NCBI GenBank assembly: GCA_040143965.1
Contig: JASJQH010007069.1
Span: forward strand, 1 to 22,055
Direction of reading: 5' to 3'
DNA length: 22,055 nt
Source: Basidiobolus ranarum
Taxonomy: Eukaryota; Basidiobolomycota; Basidiobolomycetes; Basidiobolales
Translations under genes and position numbers: made by a program
The notes under the pieces: model-generated
Seen by the model: the letters and a program-made list of their open reading frames with translations, nothing else
Told to the model about the DNA's origin: nothing
The model's database searches: none
Part shown: positions 1-10,405 of the stretch, in pieces
Numbering within the stretch: position 1 is the stretch's first letter
Layout: every line of letters starts with the position of its first letter

Positions 1-3
1 ATC

Positions 4-653
4 TTAATGAAAGAATAAAAAAATTAGAGACAATAAAAATGTCAGATGTTGAACCCAAATTCCCCGAGAAATTATCATTAATGCCTTACTATTGAGCAAG
101 GGAATCAGGCACATACGAAACTTCTGGAGACATTCAAGCTCAGATTGTGGAAGCGACGTAACAACATGGGAATGAATATCTAGACTCATTGCTTTGCTGT
201 CCATAATAGTGGCTCGTGCAACACAATATTTTACAGATGGTGTTGTTGTGAGAACAACGCTCAATAACTGATTGGACCGTAATGGGCCACAAATGGAGAA
301 CGTGATAACTAAATATCCGAATGATCCTAATATATCCATCGTCGCGTACCCTTCCATTCTTGAATACTCATCTGGACTGGATGAACCTGAAATTGCCAAA
401 AAAGTACATATGAGTAGATCTGTCTTCTCGTAAAAATTGTGCCGATCCCAGAAAGTACTAAACCTAGTGAATTAAGAATAAAGGAAGTTACAAAGAGCAT
501 GCTCCTTTTGCAAGCTCGTACACCGAGATAGTGTATATCCTTCTTGGCCAATGCAACCATTGCTCACGCCATCCAAATGTGGAGGCCTAGAATGCTCTTT
601 GGACACACTCCTACACTCGCATTCATCGCGTTCTTTGGATTAATTTGTTTCAT
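4..653 (-). pseudogene. Unrecognised coding remnant at left edge
   Basis: Two minus-strand reading frames here look coding and could be joined by one intron. The upstream one reads from about 653 (MKQINPKNAM...) through an in-frame TGA at 564-566 into MVALAKKDIHYLGVRACKRS. A donor near 470 (G|GTTTAG, weak) and an acceptor near 390 (atttcag) would join it in phase to a second frame that runs on to the left edge. The TGA sits inside HIWMA-stop-AMVALA, where a TGG tryptophan codon would fit, so this looks like a broken gene. I do not recognise the protein. It lies downstream of the kinase fragment at 764-946 on the same strand and could be that gene's C-terminal region, but this is a guess. Confidence 0.25.
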
Positions 654-763
654 TTCTGTAGTTAGAAGTGGAGATAGATTGAGTCCTCAATCGAATGTGC
701 AAGGGATTCAATGTACTATAGGGAGCATGTAAGTTGTTCTATGGCTTTATTGATATTCCAGGT

Positions 764-946
764 TCATCTGGCAGGTTGCTCTACTGGAAGTCTAGATAAA
801 ATCTCACTGCACATAATTCTTACATTTTGAGGGATATCAAAGTTTCCTTTTTGGATTGATTTCATAGCAACCATCCAGATGATTGATTGCCCTTATTACT
901 CTAAAGGAGATGATCCAATTTCAACAAACATATACAAGATTAGGGG
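764..946 (-). pseudogene. Ser/Thr protein kinase C-lobe fragment
   Basis: Read on the minus strand, this stretch resembles subdomains IX-XI of SNF1/CAMK-type kinases. It first reads PLILYMFVEIGSSPLE (899-946), like the family's 'GVILYxMLxGxLPFE'. After two consecutive stops it continues from 874 as MKSIQKGNFDIPQN and then EILSRLPVEQPAR. That matches the usual 'kIqkGxfdIPxxvs...xdLlsRlLvvDPxkR', and ends at a TGA. The catalytic N-lobe and the HRD and DFG regions should lie upstream, but the velvet gene starts at once on that side. This is therefore a truncated, broken host-gene relic rather than an active kinase. The family call rests on motif resemblance by eye; the exact kinase group is not determinable. 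Confidence 0.4.
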
Positions 947-968
947 TTGTAATGAAGTATAAACGCTT

Positions 969-1598
969 TCAAATATCTGCTGCGGACGTTGATGGCTTCA
1001 GCAGAGTGCGTCTTGTCGGAATTCTTATTCCTTGCCTCACAAAGCATTTTGTGAGCTCTGTAGGCTCACATCCTCCAGGGAAATCCTTCGCTAGATATAC
1101 ATTAAATGGCTTGGAGAAAACCTGAGCTTCAATCAAAGAAGGCCCGCTGAATGAACTCTGATTCAGGTTGAAAAACGAAAAGCGTAAGGTAAATCGCCCT
1201 TCAGTTCGAATTGAAAGATCTGGGAAAACGAAGTATACTCCGGGTTCTCCTACAGTATTTAATAGATTATATGCGGAGGATGTTAGAGATCCTAGTAAGT
1301 TGCGCGCATATCGGGGTGCATTAAGGGCTACCACAGTAGTTCGTGGCAATGTGGTAGCAGAAGGGATGGAAGAGGGATGGACAACTAGATCTCGATTTTC
1401 TAAACTGTCTTCGGACCACAAGTCAACATGAGCCAACAAAAACGATATATCCACGAGGTTCTTTATAACCTTTCCTTCCTCATCGAACCCACTTACTTTC
1501 ACTATCGGTGGAGGATCTAGAGACCTCCTCTTATCACCAAATCCACTCATATGGGCTTGTGTCGGTTGTTGAACCACCTCAAGTAAGTATTGGATCAT
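969..1598 (-). CDS. Velvet-domain transcriptional regulator
   Basis: Fungal velvet proteins (VeA, VelB, VosA, VelC) are NF-kB-like DNA-binding regulators that couple development, spore formation and secondary metabolism, usually as dimers in the nucleus. This 209-residue protein is almost wholly a velvet domain. Near the start is YLLEVVQQPTQA, then SGFGDKRRSLDPPPIVKV, then LAHVDLWSED, LLGSLTSSAY, GEPGVYFVFPDLSIRTEGRF, FSKPFNVYLAKDFPG and CFVRQGIRIPTRR at the end. These blocks follow the family order without a break, and no intron is needed. I start at the ATG at 1596-1598 because the frame above it (up to 1778) is a hydrophobic stretch unlike any velvet N-terminus; an upstream coding exon remains possible. 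The family's usual 'MCGFGDKDRR' reads MSGFGDKRR here. It is a short, single-domain member; the subfamily is not resolved. Confidence 0.9.
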   Translation of the reverse strand: MIQYLLEVVQQPTQAHMSGFGDKRRSLDPPPIVKVSGFDEEGKVIKNLVDISFLLAHVDLWSEDSLENRDLVVHPSSIPSATTLPRTTVVALNAPRYARNLLGSLTSSAYNLLNTVGEPGVYFVFPDLSIRTEGRFTLRFSFFNLNQSSFSGPSLIEAQVFSKPFNVYLAKDFPGGCEPTELTKCFVRQGIRIPTRRTLLKPSTSAADI

Positions 1599-2997
1599 CA
1601 ACGACAAAACTAAATCTACTGGGGAAAGTTTCACAGCACTATAGATCAAATTGTACGGAGTGAGAGAGGCAAGGTAGGGCAAGGAGATAAAAGTCCTTAA
1701 ATATAGGAAAACGGTGTACCAATAACAAAGCAGGAGGATGAAAATAATGTGCAAGCACCTCCAAGCCTTATATACCAAAACTAATCACTACCATTTCTGT
1801 ATTTACTGAGTACAAAATATTGCCTATTTACCCTGCTGGAACATTGGATTTGTAAACGGCTGGATGTTGAATCAAATGTTCTTTTTTGTCAAAGAAAAAT
1901 AAAGATTATTCTTAGAAAACAAACAAGACGTAGTTGTTTCCGACGTTCAGGGCACTCAGTGCATTCCAGAATAGAGTTCTAAAATCTAGAATCTGGACTG
2001 AAGATTGACTTTTACGCATACTGTGGACAAGGCAGTCCAACCACTACTACCATCCTCCCCGCCTAACAGACCCCGTGTTCCTGAATTACAATTTGGTCAT
2101 AGAGATACGATAACCCAATTTAAACTACAAAACTACATATTCCATTACCATAAAACCTACTTGGAAGCTGGTGCAACTATATTTGTCATCTCCGGCTAGA
2201 TTGTAACAATAGAAGCGCCTCTTGAACCAAATGGATAAAGCACATGATCAAGGAACTAATTAATTGAACCCAGATGGAATATGACATACCTAATCATGAT
2301 GAGTACCAAGTAATATTAGTGTTCTTATTGGCTTAGTCTCGGTGATTCGCTCGTACAAACCAGTTTCCATAATCTTTTTTTCGCAAACACTATCCAATTT
2401 ATGTTTAATGATATTAAGTATTAACTGTATCGAAGGTTATTAACTAAACATTACATGCATCAAATTCTGGCCAGAAAAACCTAATAAGCATTAAATCGTG
2501 ACTCTATTCTAGTATATCTTGATTTCATGTTTTGTCAATGCTGCAAATATCAGTTTGCCCTTGTTAATTATATATCGAATTTCTACGTGCAGATATTTAA
2601 TCTTACGTTAATTTAGTTTTCTGCATTCAAAACCTTGATTTTCGTACTAAAGTGGCTCGCCATAATCTCAAAAGCTATGTCAATGATTCGTCATTCTTAT
2701 CTACTAATCATTTCTTAACTCCTTTTCCAATCAAATAATTCACCTGTTTCTCTTGAGTTGGGCCATGTATCGGTTTTTCAAGTGCTATTTTCTGTTCCAG
2801 CTCATTTAGTACGACCCTAGCGAATTAACTGTCCATATTTCCCCCAATACCTTCGTAACCAGACAACTATAGACAGCGTATAGTAGTTTGTACCTTTGAC
2901 TACTATTATTAGCAACATATTGAACTTCATCCAAGTAACCATTTCAATTCTCCCTATTCTGGACTCTGTAAAACTCCTTTGTTATTAGCAGTATAAT
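1599..2997. other. Intergenic, divergent promoters
   Basis: This 1.4-kb gap separates the velvet gene (minus) from eIF4E (plus), so it should hold both promoters and 5' leaders. Its short open frames have no recognisable motif, and I see no repeat or RNA gene. Confidence 0.5.
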
Positions 2998-3906
2998 ATG
3001 AGTTCTATTACTTCTGAAGTTGTAGAGAAACAAGATCCTATTCCGCAAATAAATACAGACGATATCACCAAAAATAATGGACAGTCAACTGACAATAATC
3101 AAATGGAAATACTTACTGAGGATGACCAGGAAATGGTGACAGTCTTCTCAGACCCAGTCAATTTCAATGTTAAGCACCCTCTAAACAACGCATGGACTCT
3201 TTGGTATGATAACCCTGGCAAAAAAACAAGCCAATCTAGCTGGTCCCAAAATCTTAAAGAGGTGGTTACTTTCAGTACAGTTGAAGATTTTTGGGGGTGA
3301 GTAACTATGTGTTTGTGTCTTTTCTCTATTTGTTTCTTATTTGATATCTTTAGAACTTATAATAACGTTGTGAGAGTTAACGATTTAACACCTGGCTCCA
3401 ACTATCACCTATTTAAGGAAGGTATCAAGCCAATGTGGGAAGATGCCGCTAATGAACAAGGTGGCAAATGGGTAATACAGTTTCCTAAAAAAACTGGCGA
3501 GGAAATCAACAATCTCTGGTTATATGCAGTATGTATTACTTCTGAGCAATTTTATCGATGTAAATTAGATATATAGCTTATTGTCATATCCTTTGATAGA
3601 TCTTATGTTGTATCGGGGAGACATTTTTATACGAGAACCAAATTTCTGGTGCTGTAGCCTCTGTTCGTAAAGGTTTCTACAGACTTTCTCTTTGGACACG
3701 AACATCAGATAGCAAAGAAGTTTGCGAAACTATAGGGTATGCTAAAGTTTACTCATATATACATTAGTTCGATATTCATAATTCTCATTTTTAGCTTACA
3801 CTTGAAAGAGGCACTAGGCCTTTCATCCAATCAACATATGGAGTTCCAATCTCACGCAGATGCCGCTCAAGGGGCATCTTTCAACAAAGAACGTTATGTT
3901 GTATAA
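2998..3906 (+). CDS. Translation initiation factor eIF4E (cap-binding)
   Basis: eIF4E binds the mRNA 5' cap and recruits eIF4G to start translation in the cytoplasm. Four exons, 2998-3296, 3354-3528, 3600-3736 and 3795-3906, join in phase to give 240 residues; the introns are 57, 71 and 58 bases with GT-AG ends. After a variable N-terminus of about 60 residues the core begins at [25 protein letters not shown] contains Trp99 (equivalent to human W73, the eIF4G contact). Trp82 in SSWSQNL and Trp128-Glu129 in PMWED match the cap-sandwich W56 and W102-E103, and Trp190 in LSLWT matches W166. The C-terminus YQSHADxA...RFVV pattern appears as [10 protein letters not shown]...ERYVV. All key residues are present, so it looks functional. 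It reads in the same direction as REC8 downstream. Confidence 0.95.
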
Positions 3907-4687
3907 ATTGTTTATAGCTTTGAAAGTAACCAAAAAACTGAAAGTCCCTCTCTTTAGAAGGGAAAATATCTCAGTTTCTTACAATATCTTATTTATGATA
4001 TGAACTTTACGAATATCATAATCTATTCTTTTCTATCGTTTCATATACCCCAAATTTTAATCTCATTTTCAGCCTTTGTTATCCCACTATTTTAAAAGAT
4101 ATCACTTGGAGTGATAGCGAAAGTCCCAACAGGAATTTAGTCTTGGATTAGATCCTTGTTATTACCACAGAATACACCTTTAACGGTTGTATTGTTAAAC
4201 AGATTCAAGCTTACATATCGGCTCAAAGAACTTGTCTTGTATTATGCTGATTACGCTAACAAAAAATAGACATTTTTTGGATTGCAAACCTAGCCTTTGA
4301 AATTTATTTTCTTTGGAAAGAAGCGTAGATGCATATACAGATTGAGATGGTAGGTGAGTGGTCCTAGAACTTGCTCCACAAAAGGTATCCATCAATGAAC
4401 AAAAGATAAAGCATATATGCTTATATTAATGCCTACCATTTGTTTTTATAATCGAGCATTCATTTTGGGTTTGAAAAATTTACTCCAAATAAATAGCTTA
4501 TGACGTTGCTAATTGCATGATTTTTAATAATCTAAATAATATGGAGTGATCAAGTCATCTATTTGAGCAAATAGTATCTTGGCTGATCGAAATTGAAAAT
4601 CAGTGACTTCAGATTGTATGCGCTTACAATCAACATTTAGTATTTTAATGAACTTGAGCACCGGTTTTGTAGAGTACGGCGTTTAAT
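3907..4687. other. Intergenic between eIF4E and REC8
   Basis: These 781 AT-rich bases should hold the eIF4E 3' end and the REC8 promoter. A minus-strand frame at 4195-4395 has no recognisable features. Nothing else seen. Confidence 0.5.
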
Positions 4688-7523
4688 ATGTTCTATTCCA
4701 AAGATATTCTTACCAAGAAGAAAGGTGGCTTTGGCATAATATGGTTAGTGGAATGCATTGCTTTTTTAAATTTTTCAAATCTAATGGGGGTTTCTTAGGC
4801 TTGCTGCTACACTAGGTGCCAAATCTCATGTCAAAAAATTATCTAAGAAAGATGTTAAAAGCGTAAATGTGATTCAAGCATGGTACAGTGTTCAAATTTA
4901 ATCCTTATAACGATATAAATCTGACCTAAAAAATTGCTAGTGGATTTTTGGCTTCACCACCTGAACCACTTGCTCTCCGATTAAGCTCTAATTTAATGGT
5001 GGGAATTTCTCGGGTCTACAATCAGCAATACGATATGTATTATAGTACGATTTATGCAGATAGTTCTATCATTATCATCTTATTGCCTATTAATGATTCC
5101 TTTGATAGCTGAGGTGAATAATTTGTGGCAAAATATTAGGAACCACCTGATGGCATTAGAGTCGGAAAATGTAACAATGGCGGTTCCTGAAGCACGGTCT
5201 GTATAGGTTAGAATAGAGAAACTAAATATCCATAGTATACTAAGTTTCTATATACATAGCTTTGAAGCCATTACGCTGAGTGAAGATTTTGAACTCTCGG
5301 GCCTTACTCTTGCCGCCGAAGATGTACTCTTTTGTTTTATAAATTAATCATTTATAGATTATTTATATTTATCAAATTACAGTTATATGCAGCAGATTTT
5401 GGATGGATTATGACCTTGGAATCCCGAAGGGGTTTAGTCCAAGCAGCCGAGGGTTCAGGTTGGTTACTAATAGAGTAATAACTGTGAGGTCTTGTACTAA
5501 CTTATTTTGGTTTAAGAAATTTTACCTTCTGCTAGTAGTGCTTTAATAACCGTTCCAGAAACCCCATTTGAGGGGGAGTTCTCTATAGCTGATATTGGAC
5601 CTGGAATGCTTTCTGAGGATATACTTGGTGCTGAAGAAGTGTAAGCGTAATTTGTTGGATCATTATCTGAAATGTTCAATATTTAATTATTTTTCAGACC
5701 TGGTCTAGTGTTTGATTTCGAAGGAAATTTGACTATAGCAGAGGGCGCTGAAGTACCACAAATGCAAGGGTTTACTTTTGATGAAGGCGAACTAATGGCA
5801 AGAGTTCAAGAGGAGCATGAACTTAGGGCTGGTGTTCAAATCCCCCCTCAGCGTCAGGTATATAATTCTTGTATAGGGTGATTAGTTTTTTCAGATTTTT
5901 TATTGAGAGTATATCGTTGACTGTAGGCTCAATTATTGGAAAGATACGGAGTACCTTTAGAAACAATAACTGAACTGACTCGAGGGCCTTCTGAAATTGA
6001 GGGGGATTCTATGTTAGCAGGAGTTTTTCAAGAACCTGGTCAACTTAGACGAGAGCGCCGTGGCTCTCGGTTTGTGCTCCGTGATCAATATACAGAGTTA
6101 GCTGAAGGAGAGGTTGGCTGGCGCGAGCAAATGCGACAAGATATTGAGCAAGCCGCAACTGAAACTAGATTAAAGGTATATATCATTTAGAAATATTTAC
6201 AATCTAAATAGATCTAAAATTGATTGCAATTTAGTCATTAAGACGACGCAATAAAACCGAGGCAATCAGGCTTCTCAATGAGCCAAGTATCAAAAGTAAG
6301 CTGACATTAGTAAATCAGTCAATGAATTCGATAAACTCTAACCATATATTAGATTACGCAGACGAAATCCAAGATATGTGGGTTGACTCTGTTACAAAAA
6401 AAAAGAGATTAGGCACTAGTGGTAAGAGATAATAGTATAACCTCGTGCATGTCTTCAATCTGACAAAACATCAACAATAGTTGTAAGTGAACACAAAAAA
6501 AGACAAAGAGCTGGTGAAGAAATAGTTACCAGGGCTGAAAGCCGACAAATACCATTCGCAGAGATTGAAGTTAGTAGTATTGGATCACGAGGCGAGATGG
6601 AGGTATATCTTGGATATTTTTCCCAGTTAGGAATAATCTAACAAATTTGGAATCTAGATGGAATATGGAGAACCAGAAGTCTTAAGAGCATTACCTTCCG
6701 ACAGAGAAAGTATTGAAATGGCTAGACACGTTATGCCATGGAATATTGGATATGATACTAGTTTCCGAAGACCGAGCAGTATTGAAACTGGTACTGTTTA
6801 TATAAAACTCATTTGCCTTTCTTTATACTAAACAACATGGAATATTTCATAGAAAGTACTGGTGTTCCTTCATTAAGTGAGCGAGAATTTGCTCCTGAAA
6901 CTCCATGGGGTAGAAGGTACACAATAAGTCTACTTGAATACTCTATATGCTTATTTTTACAATTGTTACCTTTAGACGCTCTAGTATAACGGCAGCATCC
7001 CCCATTGGAGTTACCACGCCCATAACGATGGAAGAATTCTCGCCTTTAGGACTTGCAGAAATTGGGTTTAGAGAAACTAGATTTGGTAAAACAGTCATCA
7101 TATTTTGAATCACTAAACAACCAGGATCTCAAAAGGAACTTTAGGTGAGACTGCCTACTCCACCATTCAAGAAGGCGAACCTACACCATTAATTGCTGAG
7201 GGTGAAACTGCAAGATTTATGGAGTATGTCAAATATCTCTATGAATAGCCATAGACTACACTTTGACACTTGTTTTTAGATATACAAAGTCTCTTATGAG
7301 ACAAGCAAATGTGTTTTCAATACACTTCAGCGATCTTATTCCGCCTCAATCTTCGAGAAGTACAGCATCGCAGGCTTTTTATCATATCTTAGGTATATAT
7401 GTACATTTTTTAATACCATACTATATCTTATTCAATCTCCATTTAGTTCTGGCTTCCAAAAACCTTGCCCAGGTGCATCAAGTTCAACCATATTCTGATA
7501 TAACTATAGAGTTCCCATCTTAG
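4688..7523 (+). CDS. REC8: Meiotic cohesin kleisin Rec8
   Basis: Rec8 replaces Scc1/Rad21 as the kleisin that closes the Smc1-Smc3 ring in meiosis. I read 18 exons: 4688-4743, 4799-4882, 4941-5044, 5109-5196, 5260-5323, 5383-5458, 5517-5640, 5698-5857, 5927-6175, 6235-6295, 6353-6421, 6481-6602, 6658-6790, 6853-6916, 6976-7085, 7145-7223, 7280-7392, 7447-7523. All join in phase to 610 residues; introns are 54-69 bases. The N-terminal Smc3-binding domain begins MFYSKDILTKKKGGFG, then IIWLAATLGAKS, PPEPLALRLSSNLMVG and SRVYNQQY. 'WLAATLG' and the intact PPEPLALRLSS block fit Rec8 better than Rad21. A MPWN motif lies before the C-terminal winged helix, which reads SQAFYHILVLASKNL...PYSDITIEF. 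The acidic, low-complexity middle (E/G/R-rich) is typical. The exon 4 donor (CG|gtctgt) is the least certain junction. Confidence 0.88.
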
Positions 7524-9158
7524 TATGCTATATTATATTATATTTAAATCTAGCCCTTTGTCGCTTTTTTGATGACGCCACCAGTGGACCTAACTCATCC
7601 TTTTACATTGTTATATTAACTCTCGAAAATCATTGCTAAGAATATATATCGCTATATTGAATATAAATCAATATCAAATTTACATGTTCAAATTCGTTGG
7701 GTTACTGAAGTTTGGTTATAACTATATATAGAAAAATCAGCAGTCTTCATGTGCACCCCTACCATAGTAAATAATATTGTAAACACTGCGTTGACTCCAA
7801 CATGTTTGAAGCCGAAGGGATTAGCTCTACTATAATACCATCGAGATCAAGCTCTTACAATTCCTCTCTACTTGCAGACTAGTGATTTATGGGAAGGGTG
7901 CTGTTCAACCTACTCGTTTTACTTTTCTGGAGTTTTTGAAATCACTAGCAGCACAAGTCACTTTAAATATAGTGTGTTGTTGGGGGAGCGATCCCAGTAG
8001 ATTCAATAATAAGAATCATCATCACAATTCTCTTGCCTATTTTCTACTTGGCACAATTTCCAGGTAATCGAAAGGTTGATCAATTTCTAGAATTAATCAT
8101 TCAAAACATGCTATCAATAAAATGATCAAAAAACCCGTTGGACCAGAAACAACGGATGCGATGAGATTAGTTCATGAAGCACAGCTTCGTATCGTAACTA
8201 AATGGATTAATGAATTCATGGTCACTGCAAATTTAGCAGTTCTTGGAGCACCTGAAACTTTTATATCAGTAAATGCATAGGGTAAATCTACGAATAACTT
8301 ATCTATTACTCCTAGGAGATTACTCTTCTCCTTTTCGATAGGGAACGAGGTAATCATCGAAAGAAAATGTAAACAACACTCAAAGCTTGGCTGATTAACC
8401 AATTTCTTATAAAGAAAGATCATGACAACAAAGATTCTCGGTGCCATATTTCTAGAGGACACCATAATTAGCAAAGCACCGAATGAAACACACATCCATT
8501 GACGTGGCGTGTCTTATGAAGCTAAAAACAGAGGGAAGAAGAAACGTAAAGATAGAGCTAGTGGCTGAAGTAGATCACAATGGTATTCCAACTGACACCG
8601 TAGAGATAGAGGCTGCGTGCGAACCGCACGATCCAAGAGATAACATCAATTATTTCCTCTTTTATCATGTGATAAATAGCAATCATTCATCTATTTGTTG
8701 CAAATATTTCTACAATATCGATGGTACTTGCACCAAAAACGATTAACTCGGTCTGTTACCAGACTAAAGTGGCATCAAAACCTTATCGAATTTTGCCAAG
8801 TAATACGAGTGAAAATAATCATGCATGGCCTCAATCCAAACACACATAATCAGAGCATGCAGTTATGCTGAAGATAATGTAAACATTGGCACATGAACCA
8901 AAATTGGTTAGTAATTTGTGCAATAACACCACACCCAATTACTAATTTAGATTTCGGCTCCGAAGAATCTTTCTACAACGACAGGTGCCAAGTGATGTGT
9001 AGACCACAGATCATGGGGTACCCAATAAATTTACAGCATGATGATTTTTGTCAAATGGTCAGCATAATTAGCCAAGTATGGGTATCTCTGGTGGCGTATA
9101 AATGTATATCAGTAGCCTCCGGAACCTTATCTATCCTCACCCTTATACTTATACGCGT
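7524..9158. other. No firm gene; scattered coding-like fragments
   Basis: This 1.6-kb stretch has several short plus-strand frames that look more protein-like than chance, but no full gene can be built. One runs 7882-8067. Another starts at the ATG near 8121 (MIKKPVGPETTDAM...) and includes KWINEFMVTANLAVLGAPE. A GTAAAT donor after ETFIS and a tcctag acceptor 46 bases later would join it to EITLLLFDRER. The INEFMVTANLAV piece faintly recalls the 'IEEFMLLANxAVA' block of RNB-family exoribonucleases (Dis3L2/Ssd1). This resemblance is weak and unsupported by neighbouring blocks. A third frame (8483-8746) contains VKIELVAEVDHNGIP. These may be remnants of a decayed host gene. Confidence 0.2.
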
Positions 9159-9758
9159 ATGATTGCCTCTTACAATACATCCGACATGCTAGTAAAGTCC
9201 GATTCAATGTCCACATCTACCTATCCTACTGTTTCTCTAGTTCAAGCTAGAAAAAAAGACGACCTCTCCCATGAATATATCCCCATCTCTAATACAGAAG
9301 TCATTTCCAAAGCCTATGTTCTTGACAACTTGCGAAAAATGGGGTCAATCTTATTCAATAACCCTGATTCGACGAACACTTGTCTTCACCTAAATGATGA
9401 GAGAGGGAATACCATGGAACTTTGGGTCCATGATTTCTACTTTCTACATGAGAGTTCCTTACTTTATCAACTCTTACACCAATTTTCGAAGCCTAATACC
9501 CCTGAAACTGAAAATTCAAATCCATACGAGCTTTCTATCACATCGCTGGAGGATAAAGAGAACCATCATGTTTATGTTACAGTGCCTTCGGTGAACGGAA
9601 TAGAGCATCTTCTTCGCTGGGTATACACCCGAGAGGACAACGAATGGCTCATGTCCATGAACGAAGAGAATTTCGAATCTATCATGGAGAACGTGGCGTT
9701 TCTTCGATTGAATCAAGAGGCCTACTATGTGATGGCATTATTTTATGAGAATTTATGA
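9159..9758 (+). CDS. BTB/POZ-like protein, copy A of a three-member family
   Basis: A single-exon gene for a 199-residue protein, paralogous to the copies at 10406-11005 and 16736-17335. I start at the ATG at 9159 rather than the upstream one at 9102 because this gives the same 199 residues as both paralogs and aligns their MI/ML starts. The variable N-terminus (1-40) is followed by NLRKMGSILFNNPDSTNTC (57-75), LWVHDFYF (88-95), a variable linker, VPSVNGIEHLLRWVYTRED (142-160) and NFESIMENVAFLRLNQEAYY (171-190), ending FYENL. The order (short strand, VHdfyF...LL, charged gap, LLRW-Y, helical tail) resembles the BTB/POZ fold, which mediates dimerisation and cullin-3 adaptor binding. No Kelch, zinc-finger or other domain is attached. 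The BTB call is by eye; the cellular role is unknown. Stop is TGA. Confidence 0.75.
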   Translation: MIASYNTSDMLVKSDSMSTSTYPTVSLVQARKKDDLSHEYIPISNTEVISKAYVLDNLRKMGSILFNNPDSTNTCLHLNDERGNTMELWVHDFYFLHESSLLYQLLHQFSKPNTPETENSNPYELSITSLEDKENHHVYVTVPSVNGIEHLLRWVYTREDNEWLMSMNEENFESIMENVAFLRLNQEAYYVMALFYENL

Positions 9759-10405
9759 ATTCGACAGTTTCATGAATGATTTGTAAATTTAGTGGGCGTA
9801 AGTAAACCCGACATGTAAATAATATCTGACCATTCATAAATAAAATTGAACATCTAATTCGTATTGAACTGTTATACCGAACACCAAGATGCATACTTGA
9901 GCACTAAAATGGAACCACACTAATTGGTGGTCCATACACTCAATTCAAAATCATATGTAATACCTAATTTATATCCTTCATTTGCAATCAAACCCAAATT
10001 AAGCATGGTAGCACGATTCCGATCACTAAGTGTTGGCCATCTGACCAAGCTTCTAGGCTAACCGTAAGAGAGTGAAGGGTCTTTATTGCCATTGATTCGA
10101 TATTTGGTACTGCAGGTGTTAGGTACTAATCCCTGCTATGACTGTTAATCATTATGGTGATTCAACCTGGAAGGTACCAATGCCATCGGACAAATAAAAG
10201 AGAGGCGTTTTATTAAGAAACATTCACATTATGGTAAAGTCGCTACGGCAGTTGATTACGTTCCCGGGAACTCTATTCGATCCATAATGTGAATATGGAG
10301 AAATACAGGAGCAATTAAATATACTGCTGCTAATTAAACAATCTATGTACATATCTTTCTTTCTGCTCTTTATACAATGTCGAATATTCTGAAGACATCT
10401 TGCTG
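9759..10405. other. Spacer between convergent paralogs A and B
   Basis: These 647 bases lie between the 3' ends of two convergent BTB-like copies. No gene seen. It holds a short inverted repeat, listed separately. Confidence 0.5.
10222..10294. repeat. 13-bp perfect inverted repeat
   Basis: The arm attcacattatgg at 10222-10234 is the exact reverse complement of ccataatgtgaat at 10282-10294, with a 47-base spacer. It could form a stem in RNA or DNA near the ends of the two convergent BTB-like copies. No flanking target duplication or longer element was seen, so calling it a MITE or terminator would be speculation. Confidence 0.45.

Noticed and set aside
564-566. TGA read as tryptophan (alternative genetic code)
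   Set aside because: TGA falls at a plausible Trp site here and in the cyclase relic, but TGA ends the velvet gene and BTB-like copies A and C at expected positions, and all intact genes use TGG for Trp.
1599-1778. N-terminal extension of the velvet frame with a hydrophobic segment
   Set aside because: Velvet proteins are soluble nuclear factors; the extension has no family similarity and an internal ATG sits just before the conserved domain.
7086-7125. Use of the early acceptor in REC8 intron 15 as the main splice form
   Set aside because: It leads to a stop a few codons later and loses the conserved winged-helix domain.
8172-8495. 107-residue minus-strand frame
   Set aside because: No motif; the plus strand over the same bases looks at least as protein-like, so it may be a shadow.
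9102-9158. Longer start for BTB-like copy A
   Set aside because: The downstream ATG gives 199 residues and aligns with both paralogs.
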